From Planctomycetota bacterium (GTDB lineage Bacteria > Planctomycetota > Planctomycetia > Planctomycetales > Planctomycetaceae): a DNA stretch of 49,712 nucleotides. The stretch is taken from positions 1 through 49,712 of the forward strand of contig JAFEBR010000724.1 of assembly GCA_018242565.1 (NCBI GenBank), in the 5' to 3' direction. Every line of letters begins with the position of its first letter. The stretch's first letter is position 1. A program made the position numbers and the translations under genes. The notes below the pieces were generated by a model, which ran no database searches, had not been told where the DNA came from, and saw only the letters and a program-made list of their open reading frames with translations. Positions 1 through 9,204 of this stretch are shown here, piece by piece.

Positions 1-374
1 GAAAGTCGTGTTCACAAACTCATGCTACGGGATGCCTTGTTACGGACCGGGGCGATCAATTCGAGGTTGCAAAAACACCGAGAACGTAGGGGTTTTCCGG
101 GCAATCACAAAATCCGTTTTTGACCCAAAACAGGGGCGCGGGGGCGGCCGCACTCCAGACAACCGGAATCTCGCGCGTTTCTGACGAGAAAGGCGGTTTG
201 CGGTTCTTGTCTCCGAGTAGCCGATACACAGAATAACGATCTTGTCAGAATTCGTTTGATGAGTATTCTGTGCGCCGTTGTCACGCGAGTTTCCGGGGGT
301 GCGATCGTTTCGTGGGAGCGTTGTGGTTCCTTTACGATTCTCCGTAACGCGGCAATTCTCAGATTGGCGGTGGC
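1..374. other. Left-edge non-coding stretch
   Basis: I see no supportable gene here. It probably carries the leader and promoter of the sulfotransferase-like gene that follows, but no convincing -35/-10 pair stands out. Short open frames in it have no recognisable domain. Confidence 0.4.
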
Positions 375-998
375 ATGCGACATCATATCATCATCACTGG
401 CACTGGCCGGGCGGGCACCACGTTCCTCGTTCGGCTGTTTACTTATCTGGGGTTCGATACCGGATTCACGAAAAAGTCGGCCATCGATCCGGTTGCACAT
501 GCCGGACTGGAAACAGTCATTGAAGACTGGAATGCCCCGTACATCGTGAAACAGCCCCAGCTTTGTGAGCGGCTGGATACCATTATGGAGCGCGGGGATA
601 TCCTGATTGATCACGCGATCATTCCCCGGCGAGATCTGTTTGCCGCTGCCGAGAGCCGGCGCGTCAACGCGCGGCAAAACCCGAAGGTCACCCCCAGCGA
701 AGTCATTGGCGGAACATTCGGCACCGACAGCCTGGCAGTTGGCGACCAGGAAGCGGCGTTGCAACGGCTCGAAAAGAAGCTGTGGGACGCCATCAGCACC
801 TACCAGATTCCGTACACCGAATTGTGGTTTCCGGACGATTTCCAGGATGCCGAACGGCTGTTCCAGAAGCTGGGTCCCGTTTTCGACTGCGTCGCGGAAG
901 AGCAGGGGATTCGAGTGACTCCCGCCAAATTTCTCGCCACGCATAGCGAACTCTGGAATCCGAAACTCGTGCACAAGTACCAACCACCGGCTTCGTGA
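375..998 (+). CDS. Sulfotransferase-like P-loop protein
   Basis: A 207-residue protein whose first strand and loop, ITGTGRAGTTFLVRL (about residues 7-21), match the PAPS-binding P-loop of sulfotransferases (family pattern GxxRSGTT; here GRAGTT). The rest is short compared with typical 250-300 residue sulfotransferases and I do not recognise the canonical 3'-phosphate-binding region, so it may be a compact nucleotide-binding relative. ATG at 375 is the first codon that keeps the P-loop at the N-terminus. It stands alone and is convergent with the DUF1501 gene (49 bp gap). A role in sulfating a cell-surface sugar or lipid is an inference from the P-loop only. Confidence 0.7.
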   Translation: MRHHIIITGTGRAGTTFLVRLFTYLGFDTGFTKKSAIDPVAHAGLETVIEDWNAPYIVKQPQLCERLDTIMERGDILIDHAIIPRRDLFAAAESRRVNARQNPKVTPSEVIGGTFGTDSLAVGDQEAALQRLEKKLWDAISTYQIPYTELWFPDDFQDAERLFQKLGPVFDCVAEEQGIRVTPAKFLATHSELWNPKLVHKYQPPAS

Positions 999-1047
999 TC
1001 ACAACAACCGCGCGAACGGGTTTGTGGATCGGCGATCAACCGATCGC

Positions 1048-2544
1048 TTACGCCAGGACTTTCTGAATCACCTTGCGATTCCCTTCGACGCCGGTCAGGC
1101 GCTGGTCGAGTCCCTGGTAGAAGTAACTGAGCTGGGTGTGGTCGAGTCCCATCAGATGCAGAATCGTGGCGTGCAGATCGGACACGTGACACGGTTCTTC
1201 GACCGCACGGAAACCCAGTTCATCGGTGGACCCAATGGTCTGGCCACCTTTCACGCCGCCACCCGCTAACCACATGGTGAATCCATACCAGTCGTGGTCG
1301 CGACCGGGCTTGCCAACCCCTTCGCTGGTGGGGGTGCGTCCAAATTCGCCACCCCAGATCAGCAACGTGTCTTCCCACAATCCCGAGCGTTTCAGATCGT
1401 TGATCAGGGCGGCGATGGGCTGGTCGGTCTCTGCGGCATGCAACGTGTGATTCGCGATGCAGTTGTTGTGGCCATCCCACGTGTCTTCGATGTGTCCCCC
1501 CCCGGAATAGAGTTGGACGAATCGCACGCCCCGCTCGAGCAGTCGGCGGGTGATCAGGCATTTGCGACCGAAGTCGGACGTGACTTTTTCATCCAGGCCG
1601 TACATGCGGCGCGTCACGGGATCTTCGTTATCGAGATTCACCACCTCGGCGGCGGTCGTCTGCATCTGGTAGGCGAGTTCGTAGGTGTGAATCCGGGCGG
1701 CCAGTTCCGACTCGGCCGGTCGTTCGCGCAAGTGTTCGCGATTGAGCGTGGCCAGCAGATCGAGCGTTTCGCGCTGGGCGCGGGGAGTGACCCCGGCGGG
1801 GGTGGCCAAATCCAGCAACGGCGAGCCCACGCTGCGGAACAGGGTCCCCTGGTAGGCGGCGGGCATATAACCGGCCGTCCAGTTCGAGGCGCTGCCGATC
1901 GGTCCACCCCGTGGATCGGTCATGACAACAAAGCTGGGCAGGTTCTCGGTTTCGCTCCCCAGTCCATAACTCAGCCAGGAACCGAGCGAAGGCTTGCCAA
2001 TGGTGATCGCACCCGTATTCATTTGCAGACAGCCCGAGGCATGGGCGGCGGTGTCGGCATGCATCGAGCGGATGACGCACAAGTCGTCGGCATATTTTGA
2101 CAGGTGCGGATACAGACTGCTGATTTCGATGCCGCTCTGCCCGTATTTGCGAAATTCAAAGGGGGACGCCATGAGGTGCCCGACCGGGCGGCCATTGGAA
2201 CCCACCTGCAGGCCCGGCGCCGGCGCGTACGGCTTGCCGTCGAACTTTTTCAATTCCGGCTTGGGGTCAAACGTATCGACCTGGCTGGGGCCCCCGTTCA
2301 TAAACAGAAATACGGCCCGCTTGGCCCGCGCTGGGAGTTGGGGCACCTTGGGGGCCAACAGGTAATTGGCGGTCGCCGGGGCCGAATCGGCGGCGAGGGC
2401 TTGCCGGGTTAAAACCCCGTCGCGACTCAACAGGTCGAGCAAGGCCAAACCGGCAAACCCGCCGCCGACCTGCCAGAGAAACTCGCGACGCGTCTGGCCA
2501 CACGGCGTGCAATTGGGAATAAAGCGGTTCAGCGGTTCTTGCAT
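1048..2544 (-). CDS. DUF1501 secreted protein with Tat signal
   Basis: A 498-residue member of the DUF1501 family (alkaline phosphatase/sulfatase-like fold), which is greatly expanded in Planctomycetota. The N-terminus has a twin-arginine motif, RREFLWQVGGGFAGLALL (residues about 19-36), so export is probably by Tat. Family landmarks include GCLQMNTGAITIGKPSLGSW, the metal-site-like stretches GGGHIEDTWDGHNN and WGGEFGRTP, and RDHDWYGFTMWLAGGG. DUF1501 genes usually sit directly beside a DUF1549/DUF1553 cytochrome-like gene; none is adjacent here, the only such gene being at the far end of the window. Substrate is unknown. Confidence 0.93.
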   Translation of the reverse strand: MQEPLNRFIPNCTPCGQTRREFLWQVGGGFAGLALLDLLSRDGVLTRQALAADSAPATANYLLAPKVPQLPARAKRAVFLFMNGGPSQVDTFDPKPELKKFDGKPYAPAPGLQVGSNGRPVGHLMASPFEFRKYGQSGIEISSLYPHLSKYADDLCVIRSMHADTAAHASGCLQMNTGAITIGKPSLGSWLSYGLGSETENLPSFVVMTDPRGGPIGSASNWTAGYMPAAYQGTLFRSVGSPLLDLATPAGVTPRAQRETLDLLATLNREHLRERPAESELAARIHTYELAYQMQTTAAEVVNLDNEDPVTRRMYGLDEKVTSDFGRKCLITRRLLERGVRFVQLYSGGGHIEDTWDGHNNCIANHTLHAAETDQPIAALINDLKRSGLWEDTLLIWGGEFGRTPTSEGVGKPGRDHDWYGFTMWLAGGGVKGGQTIGSTDELGFRAVEEPCHVSDLHATILHLMGLDHTQLSYFYQGLDQRLTGVEGNRKVIQKVLA

Positions 2545-3164
2545 GTTGAGCGTTCCACAGGCAAATCACATTCGAAGTTGAGCGAACACCCCATTATCGC
2601 AGACCACTCCCGCCGCGGGCAACCTCATTACCCCTGTGCTGGACGGCTGGACGGCGGGTGTGCGTCATGAAAATGGGTCGATGTTCAGGGGCAATCAGCA
2701 GGCGCGTATGGAATCCAGAAAACCGAACAGGATTCCTCAGAGAGAATGAGCTTTTCGATTGTGCCGAAGACTTTGGTGTCACAGCACGTCGGCGCGGGAC
2801 AGCGGCATCGCAATCTTCGCCGGGGAATCTCGTCCCGTTGGGACTTTGGAACGGGGTGGGTGGCTGGGCCCCAGGGCTGGGCGCCCAGGGCTTTCGAATC
2901 TCGCCCGCTTCGGGGCTTTTTGGCGACCTCGCGCCAGCCGACACCGACTTTCTCTTTCGCTCGGCGAGCGGGAAACACAGATCTCGAAGAATCTGCGGGT
3001 GCGTTGCCAATCGTGGGTGGCATTGGCGCAGGGCCGGTGCAGCGAACCCAGCGAACGGAAGCACCACAGCACGGCAACTCGGAATTTCGGCGCGGGCCTG
3101 CGCAGGCACACGACGGGGCGAACGCATTTCGGGAATCGTCGTCATTCCGCGGTTGCCGACCGCT
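2545..3164. other. 620-bp gap with tandem palindromes, no gene
   Basis: No open frame here has a recognisable family; several overlapping frames on both strands are typical of GC-rich shadow frames. At 2864-2888 two near-perfect palindromes lie in tandem (CTGGGCCCCAG then CTGGGCGCCCAG). CCCGTT about 30 bp to the left is matched by AACGGG. The stretch may be a decayed gene or structured non-coding DNA; I cannot say more from sequence alone. Confidence 0.35.
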
Positions 3165-3788
3165 CTATTCCGGGTCAGACCACCGATCGGCGGCAATGAG
3201 CAACTCCGAAAGACGCAGTTCGAATCCGGGAAGCAGTTCCGGTCGGAAGACTTCTCCTTCGTGAACGACCAATTCAACCTTCTGGCCCGCCCGTTGTCCG
3301 TAGGCCGTCAACGATCGGGAAAACCGATCGATCACCCAATATTCGAGAACGCCCGCGGCCAGATATTCATCACGCTTCTCGATGTAGTCTCGCCGCCAGG
3401 CTCGTTTGCCAGCGGAAACGAATTCGACGACGATTGTGGGCAGATCTCGCTGAGGATTACTGCGGCGACCAGCGACAACCGTCCAGATCACCCGATCTGC
3501 ACGACGACGATTTCCGCCGGTACCCACGTAGTGTTCGAACACGGTTTCCACCAGTGCGCTACCGTGCGATGGGTTGCGCCGGTAATCCCAGAGCCAGAAG
3601 CCGAGTAAATCATTGGGAGATCTTTCGGCAGGCCCGGCCAATGGCGTCGCAACCAGCACTCCGTGAATCAATTCAAAATTGAAGTTGTCGTCGTAGTCCG
3701 AGATCGCGTCAAATTCCTCGGGCGTCATCGACAACCCGGCCGCCTCGGGAGTCAGCCGGCCAAAGGCGGGAGATTGAACGATGCTCAT
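3165..3788 (-). CDS. Uma2 family (DUF820) nuclease-like protein
   Basis: A 207-residue member of the Uma2 family, a PD-(D/E)XK restriction-endonuclease-like fold common in cyanobacteria and planctomycetes, function generally unknown. Seen: an N-terminal region FELIHGVLVATP containing the conserved E-x-x-x-G, then the core D-x-x-x-x-x (RRADRVIWTVV), IVVEFVSAGKRAWRRD with the catalytic-type E-x-hydrophobic-x-S motif, and EYLAAGVLEYWVID. The start at 3788 (MSIVQSP) is preceded by GAGG at a 6-base spacing; an in-frame TTG four codons upstream is less likely. The protein stands alone in the leftward gene set. Confidence 0.88.
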   Translation of the reverse strand: MSIVQSPAFGRLTPEAAGLSMTPEEFDAISDYDDNFNFELIHGVLVATPLAGPAERSPNDLLGFWLWDYRRNPSHGSALVETVFEHYVGTGGNRRRADRVIWTVVAGRRSNPQRDLPTIVVEFVSAGKRAWRRDYIEKRDEYLAAGVLEYWVIDRFSRSLTAYGQRAGQKVELVVHEGEVFRPELLPGFELRLSELLIAADRWSDPE

Positions 3789-3876
3789 GACAAACCTCAA
3801 CCACGGTCAGTAACGATCAAATTCGACTGATGTCATTCATACTCTCGGCAGATTCCCTTTTGAAATGCCATTCTTG

Positions 3877-4743
3877 TTACGTCTTCCGCTTCTTCACCAA
3901 CGCGCGCAACGTCGCCATGTTGATGGCATCCAAATCATCGCGCTCGTCGTCTTCCTTGGGAGTTTCGAGGTACATCGGCACCTTGGCAAACCGGCGGTCG
4001 TTGAGCAGGTGCCGGAAAGGCTCCAGACCGAGCTTGCCCGCTCCGATTTTGGCATGGCGATCGACCCGGCTTCCCAGTTCGCGAACGCTGTCGTTCAGAT
4101 GAAAGGCCTTGATGCGTTCGATTCCGACCAGGCGATCGAATTCCTGCATGGTGGCTTTGTACTCCGCCGCCTCGATGAGCGGATAACCGGCCGCGAAGAT
4201 ATGGCACGTATCGACGCAGACACCCACGCGCTCGGACGCGGCGACCGAGTCGGCAATCTGGGCGATGTGCTCGAAGCGATGGCCCAGGTTGCTCCCCTGC
4301 CCGGCCGTCGTTTCCAGCAGCGTCAACGTCTGGAAACCTGCCGTGCGGCGGTGGGCTTCATCCAGTGCTGCCACGATTCGCGCGAGCCCGGCGGCTTCGG
4401 TCGAATCGACAAACGACCCGGGATGCATCACGACGCCGAGCAAACCGAGCGCTTCGGCCCGTTCGAGTTCAATCACGAAGGCGTCGAGCGATTTTTGCCA
4501 GAGCGCGTCATCGGGGCTGGCCAGGTTGATGAGGTAGCTGTCGTGGGCCACGGGGTATTTGATCCCGGTCGCTTTCAATGCCGCCTGAAAATCGTCGATT
4601 TCCGATTGCGCCAGAGGCTTGGCCTTCCACTGGTTGTTGTTCTTGGTGAACAACTGCACGACATCCATCTGCAGGGCCGCCGCCGCTTCCACGGCTTTGT
4701 AGTATCCCCCGGCTATCGACATGTGAGCGCCGAGCAACGGCAT
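3877..4743 (-). CDS. nfo: Deoxyribonuclease IV (AP endonuclease)
   Basis: A 288-residue endonuclease IV, the usual length. It nicks DNA 5' to abasic sites in base-excision repair using a three-zinc centre in a TIM barrel. Family motifs in order: GAHMSIAGGYYKA at the N-terminus, VMHPGSFVDS, LLETTAGQG (metal-binding Glu), VCVDTCHIFAAGYP (Asp and His ligands), AFHLNDS, and an R-H-x-x-I-G segment (DRHAKIGAG) followed by LETPKE. All expected metal-ligand positions that I can place are present. It is leftward, 88 bp ahead of the Uma2 start. Confidence 0.96.
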   Translation of the reverse strand: MPLLGAHMSIAGGYYKAVEAAAALQMDVVQLFTKNNNQWKAKPLAQSEIDDFQAALKATGIKYPVAHDSYLINLASPDDALWQKSLDAFVIELERAEALGLLGVVMHPGSFVDSTEAAGLARIVAALDEAHRRTAGFQTLTLLETTAGQGSNLGHRFEHIAQIADSVAASERVGVCVDTCHIFAAGYPLIEAAEYKATMQEFDRLVGIERIKAFHLNDSVRELGSRVDRHAKIGAGKLGLEPFRHLLNDRRFAKVPMYLETPKEDDERDDLDAINMATLRALVKKRKT

Positions 4744-4912
4744 AGTTCACTCGCTTTGTTAACTGATCCAAAAATTCGAACTCCATGGTCCCGATCGCTT
4801 CCGGATCGGATTTCCGCCGAAGTATCGCAACTCGGGTGCAATTGATCCAGTGGATGCCGTTCGCCAATCAGGCCTGACGCTGGCAGCATCAGCTACCTGA
4901 CCTGCATCGCTT

Positions 4913-5527
4913 TCATTTGGTGGCAGCGCCGCGATACATGTAGCAATGCGTGCGGGGGAACAGGTCGAGAGAGAACTCTGCCAGTTCGATGGCGGAAAAA
5001 GGCTGCTGCTGCACCAGAGCCGCAATGTTCCGGTCGAGGTGACAACCATCGGCCAGACATTTTTCGAGCCAGTTCAGGCGTTTCTGCCACTTCTGAATGC
5101 TTGGTTCCGGACTGAGACCATGTTCCAGGAACAAGAACTGTCCCCCCGGTTTGAGGACTCGGTAGACCTCAGAGAGTGCCTGCTCGACCTGGACGATGCT
5201 GCATAAAGTCCAGGTGCTGATGACGCAGTCGAAGCGCTCGCTAGGAAACGGGAGCCGTTCACAATCGAGAACTTGCGTTTCGACTTTGATCTGCGACCGG
5301 GCGATGCGCGCTGTCGCCTTGCGTTGCATGCCCGCATTGGCATCGATGGTGGTCAAGTGACGGACATGCGGCGGATAGTGGGGCAGGTTGAGCCCCGTGC
5401 CAAACCCGATTTCGAGGATCTCGCCACGGGCCGCTGCGAGTGTGTCCCGACGATAGGGCGTCAGGAATTCCTGTTTCATCAGGAAATCACACAGGCATGG
5501 AAACACAAACCGCGAATACAACCCCAC
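4913..5527 (-). CDS. Class I SAM-dependent methyltransferase
   Basis: A 204-residue methyltransferase of the Methyltransf_11 type. Motif I is ILEIGFGTGLNLPHY, followed by the acidic strand TTIDANAGM, motif IV FDCVISTWTLCSI and the post-motif RVLKPGGQFLFLEHG. The N-terminus GLYSRFVFPCLCDFLMK matches the conserved start of this group, so I choose GTG at 5527, preceded by GGGAG, rather than the internal ATG at 5479. The same frame stays open far upstream, but that part overlaps DUF4126 in another frame. The DUF4126 gene ends 14 bp upstream, so the two are probably cotranscribed. Substrate (phospholipid, quinone or other) is not evident. Confidence 0.9.
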   Translation of the reverse strand: MGLYSRFVFPCLCDFLMKQEFLTPYRRDTLAAARGEILEIGFGTGLNLPHYPPHVRHLTTIDANAGMQRKATARIARSQIKVETQVLDCERLPFPSERFDCVISTWTLCSIVQVEQALSEVYRVLKPGGQFLFLEHGLSPEPSIQKWQKRLNWLEKCLADGCHLDRNIAALVQQQPFSAIELAEFSLDLFPRTHCYMYRGAATK

Positions 5528-5541
5528 AACCGCTCTCCCGC

Positions 5542-6117
5542 TTAGCCCCGGGCGGCTTCGAGCCGGCGGGCCCGTCGCCGCAGTAAGATCCACAGCACCC
5601 CACCGGCCATGAGGACGAGCAACAGCCCGGCCACAATCGGAACGACGATGGCCAGAACCGACAGGAACAGCGACAGCATCCATTCGATCGTCGAGACGAC
5701 GAAATTCCCCAAGCCGCCGGTGGTGACGGTCGAGGTGCCACGAACGAGCACCGTCGAACTTTGTACGGCCGCCGCGATACCACCCCCCGCGATGATGGCG
5801 GTGGACCATTGAAGCAGAGGACTCATCTCGGAAACACAGGCCGCTGTGGCAATGATCCCGGCCACCACCGACGACGGCGTGGCGATCGTATCGAGCAGAT
5901 GGTCGATCCAGGGGATATAGAAGGCGATGATTTCGATGACCGTCGCCACTCCAAACGCGCTGAGGGCCGGCCAGCTTCCGATCCAGTGCCAGTTCTCTGC
6001 CACGCTGAGTTGCCCGGCTTTCACAGCGACGCTCATCACGAACATCGGTACAAAAACGCGAAAGCCGCAGGACGCGGCCAAGCCGATACCGACGATGATC
6101 CCAAGCACTGTTTCCAT
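5542..6117 (-). CDS. DUF4126 membrane protein
   Basis: A 191-residue multi-pass inner-membrane protein matching DUF4126. The start METVLGIIVGIGLAASCGFR and FVPMFVMSVA are characteristic of the family, followed by FYIPWIDHLLDTIATPSSV, AGIIATAACV, a Gly/Ala-rich helix and a long C-terminal hydrophobic helix before a basic tail. I count about five or six membrane segments. ATG at 6117 fits the family start; an upstream in-frame ATG would add 23 non-conserved residues. Function is unknown. It leads a two-gene unit with the methyltransferase. Confidence 0.88.
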   Translation of the reverse strand: METVLGIIVGIGLAASCGFRVFVPMFVMSVAVKAGQLSVAENWHWIGSWPALSAFGVATVIEIIAFYIPWIDHLLDTIATPSSVVAGIIATAACVSEMSPLLQWSTAIIAGGGIAAAVQSSTVLVRGTSTVTTGGLGNFVVSTIEWMLSLFLSVLAIVVPIVAGLLLVLMAGGVLWILLRRRARRLEAARG

Positions 6118-6316
6118 GTGGAGTTGTCCACCAGGTTCCAAGCCGATCACGAACAGCCAACAACGCCCCGTATTCTGCCGCTGCAAGCCCGCCTGTGTCC
6201 AGCAGGCTCAGAATCAAACCAGCCTTCACGATGTATGCAGAAGACTGGGACCGGAGGTACGCATCGGGACATCGCGGCCTGGTTCGATCAGTGCGACAAG
6301 TGGATACGACAAGACC

Positions 6317-7762
6317 TCAACCGCGTACGGCGAGTTTGAGTCGCATCAACTGCTCTTCTTCTTTCGAGCGATATCGCGGTTCGCGGGGGGCAGCCACCGG
6401 AGCCCGCGATTCGATCCGCGTCACGCGATCGGTGGCGATCCATTTCCTGCGAATCTGCCAAAGCAGGGTCATGTAGACGACCATGCCGGCGACGCAACAG
6501 ACCGCCATGGGGAGACCTGCCTTGCGCCCCAGTGGCTCTCCGACCAGGCCGGGGGGAGAGGTTACGATATCATCGAGTTCCGGATGGACATGACGAGCAA
6601 CCGTCAATTCCTTGCGCGATTGTTCCAACTCATTCTGCAGACCGGCCAGGTTCTGCTGAGCCAGCGCCAGTTTCGCTGCCAGTTCGTCCTGACTCTGCAG
6701 GCGCTGGCGGGCGACCTGCAGTTTCTGAACGAGTTCGTCTTCGGCCTGTTCGCACTGCGTTGATTCGGTTTCAAAGGCGGTCAGCACGATTGTCGCAGGG
6801 GACTGTCCGGCCTGGCGACCCGCCTGGTGGGGATCGTCGAGCGGAAAGCTGGCCAGTTGTTGCTCAAGGTCGCTGATCTTCGTGTTGAGTTCCTGCATCT
6901 TCGGATGGTTTTTGCCGTACTTCTTCGACCAACTCAGGCGACGACCGATCTGTCGTTGCAATTCGTCCTGCACCTTGGTGAGGTTCAGGCGATCGAGGAT
7001 TCGAGTCCGGGCGGAAACGTCGGCGATCCGGGTGGCGACGGTTTCTGGCGGGACGAGATTTTCAACATCCTGCCGGGCGGCAGCCAGACGCACCAGCGAA
7101 CTCTGGTGTGCGGCACGCACGCGTTCCCGTTCGATTTCCAGTTCGGCGATTTCCTGGCCCTGGTCTGCCTCCTGGTACATTTTGTTCAGCCGACGGGTCA
7201 ACCGGTTGATGACGCGCTTCTGCGAATCGGTCGCCGCACTCAGTTTTTCAATCCGGGCTTTCAGTTCGGCCTGGACTCCGTCTTCGCCCATCAGGTCATC
7301 ATCGACCGGTTCGGCCCGGCGGATCGTGAGGTAGGCATCGACGATGGCCTGGGTCAGTTGCACGGCTTCGGCTGAATCGGGGGCGCTGCAGCGGATGCTG
7401 ATCTCGCCAGGCCGGCCCGTGAGGGGCTGTTTGACCCGCGTGTGTTCCACGAGGTAATCCGCCATCGATTCGAACTGCGACGATTCGGGAATGGTCATTC
7501 CCCGTTCGTGCAGCAAGGTCACCGCCGCTGACAGGAGTTCGGGTGACAAAAATTCTGCTTCGGTCACCCGGGGGGGACGCGGGACATCGACGTCGGAATC
7601 GGATTCCGGCGTAGCGGCGTCAGCCGAGGCCGACTCGGGCAGCAGCAGACGGGCGCCGGCTTCAAACTGAGCTTCGGCCATGGTCTGCCAGAGCCAGGCC
7701 GAGGCCAGCGACAAACCCAGGCACGACAGTGCCACCGAAAACGCGACGAGGCCACGTTTCAT
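6317..7762 (-). CDS. Wzz/GumC-like polysaccharide chain-length protein
   Basis: A 481-residue inner-membrane protein with the layout of polysaccharide co-polymerases: N-terminal membrane helix (residues about 5-25), a Wzz-like periplasmic domain, a long coiled coil (about 170-410, e.g. KISDLEQQLASFP) and a C-terminal membrane helix MAVCCVAGMVVYMTLLWQI, then a basic tail. The bacterial tyrosine-kinase domain found in Wzc is absent. It should act with the Wza-like lipoprotein to control chain length and export of an exopolysaccharide. Its ATG shares one base with the stop of the upstream gene (TGATG), so translation is probably coupled. No polymerase or glycosyltransferase lies beside it. Confidence 0.85.
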   Translation of the reverse strand: MKRGLVAFSVALSCLGLSLASAWLWQTMAEAQFEAGARLLLPESASADAATPESDSDVDVPRPPRVTEAEFLSPELLSAAVTLLHERGMTIPESSQFESMADYLVEHTRVKQPLTGRPGEISIRCSAPDSAEAVQLTQAIVDAYLTIRRAEPVDDDLMGEDGVQAELKARIEKLSAATDSQKRVINRLTRRLNKMYQEADQGQEIAELEIERERVRAAHQSSLVRLAAARQDVENLVPPETVATRIADVSARTRILDRLNLTKVQDELQRQIGRRLSWSKKYGKNHPKMQELNTKISDLEQQLASFPLDDPHQAGRQAGQSPATIVLTAFETESTQCEQAEDELVQKLQVARQRLQSQDELAAKLALAQQNLAGLQNELEQSRKELTVARHVHPELDDIVTSPPGLVGEPLGRKAGLPMAVCCVAGMVVYMTLLWQIRRKWIATDRVTRIESRAPVAAPREPRYRSKEEEQLMRLKLAVRG

Positions 7763-9204
7763 CAGGGTTTGCTCCAGACGTTGCGGACGACGCGTTTGAT
7801 CTTGCTGCCGGTGGTGGGCTCGATATGCAGTTCATCGCCGGGTTCGACCAAGGGCGAGGCGGTCGGATGCTCGGCGTAGGCCGGCACACTCACCTGCCAG
7901 TGGCGGGCGGAGTGGCCTTCGGTCGCCGGTCGCGACACCGTGATCTTGACGGGTGTTTCAACATCTTGAACGCCTCCGGCCAGTTCGATGGCCTGCCAGA
8001 CGTTCAGACTGCGGCCTGGCGGCAAAGGATATTCTCCGGGCCGCATGACGATGCCGCTCATCCGCAACGGTTGGGCGGCCGGTTTGACCGTGACCACATC
8101 TCCTTCCGACAGTTCGATGGCTTTCAGCCCATCGCGATCGCGGGCCAGTGACACGTCGTACCAGACGGTGTCGGGTTCCGGGGCAGACCGCGACGCATGG
8201 TGCGTGGGCAGGTGCCGCGCTGCCATTTCGGTGGGGGTCTCTGCACTCGCCGCCACGCCACGCACCGTTGGTTCCGAATTGTGGAACGCGGCTGGGGCCT
8301 GACCGGGCGAGTCGTCGCCGTCCGATTCGGTATGGGGGACAGAGAACAGTCCGCGTGCCCGCAGGGCCGACGCGTCGGGCGCCGGAGCGACCTGGGATAC
8401 GCTCACATCTTCAGCCATATTCGCGCGTTGAGCGGGTTTCTGATCAAGACGCGGTGCAGTTTCTTCGGGCCTGGTCAGTGCTGGATCGACCGCTGACTGG
8501 GGAGGGTGCGACCGCCCGGATGGGTCAAACGAGAGTGAATCGTCGGCCCTGTCGCCGAGGTGTCCGGCACGGCGTTCGTGACTTCCCGCGGGTTCGGCCT
8601 TGCTGGAATTCGGGGCCCGCGTGATGGCGACCTGCGTTCCGGCCATTTTAGAGAGTCCGCCCGCCGAGAGAATCGCGGCGTAGGCACTGCGATCGGCGCG
8701 GTTCAGTTCTACATACCCGGGGCGATTCACGGCCCCTTTCACGTGCACCTTGACGGTCGCGGCATCGAGACTGCGGACAATGACTCGCGGGTCCAGCAGA
8801 AATTCGCCCTGGTGATAGCCTTCCACCAGTGCCGCCTCGACCTGGGGAATGGTTCGATTCTCGACACTGACCTGTCCCAATAAGGGGACTTCGATCTGCA
8901 GATTTTCGGAAACGCGGACGGGAAACGTGTGGGGCCGACCGGGCTCATACAGGTCCCAGACGGTGACTTCCAGCACGTTTTGCGGGGCCACGGTCGCTGG
9001 ACCGTTCGCCGGTTTGATCTCTTCGACGTCAAAACCCGGTGAAACTTCGATGGGCTGGCTGACCCAGTTGGTAAGCAGGGCTAACGGGGTCGAGCGATTC
9101 GACGAGGAATTGGCGGTCTCCATGAGCGAACATCCCGTGCCGCCGGCACACAGGGCCAGGGCCAAGAGAGATCGGCACACGGTCAACAGACGCAGTTTCC
9201 GCAT
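7762..9204 (-). CDS. Wza-like polysaccharide export lipoprotein
   Basis: A 480-residue outer-membrane polysaccharide export protein. The N-terminus is a signal peptide with a lipobox-like GGTGCS (Cys about 25). A Poly_export domain follows (VLEVTVWDLYEPG, FPVRVSENLQIEVPLLGQV), then an SLBB domain (VHVKGAVNRPGYVELN), a long low-complexity hydrophilic insert of roughly 150 residues, and a second SLBB domain (MSGIVMRPGEYPLPPG). The insert between the SLBB domains is unusual compared with E. coli Wza. It is expected to form the outer-membrane exit for a polysaccharide, paired with the coupled Wzz-like gene downstream. Confidence 0.9.
   Translation of the reverse strand: MRKLRLLTVCRSLLALALCAGGTGCSLMETANSSSNRSTPLALLTNWVSQPIEVSPGFDVEEIKPANGPATVAPQNVLEVTVWDLYEPGRPHTFPVRVSENLQIEVPLLGQVSVENRTIPQVEAALVEGYHQGEFLLDPRVIVRSLDAATVKVHVKGAVNRPGYVELNRADRSAYAAILSAGGLSKMAGTQVAITRAPNSSKAEPAGSHERRAGHLGDRADDSLSFDPSGRSHPPQSAVDPALTRPEETAPRLDQKPAQRANMAEDVSVSQVAPAPDASALRARGLFSVPHTESDGDDSPGQAPAAFHNSEPTVRGVAASAETPTEMAARHLPTHHASRSAPEPDTVWYDVSLARDRDGLKAIELSEGDVVTVKPAAQPLRMSGIVMRPGEYPLPPGRSLNVWQAIELAGGVQDVETPVKITVSRPATEGHSARHWQVSVPAYAEHPTASPLVEPGDELHIEPTTGSKIKRVVRNVWSKP

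Noticed and set aside
2594-3277. Possible gene in the gap between DUF1501 and Uma2
   Set aside because: Frames on both strands are equally long, Arg/Pro-rich and without domain or ribosome binding site; one overlaps the Uma2 gene.
5528-6229. Upstream extension of the methyltransferase frame
   Set aside because: The frame stays open to 6229, but this part overlaps the DUF4126 gene in another frame and has no similarity; the methyltransferase family N-terminus starts at 5527.
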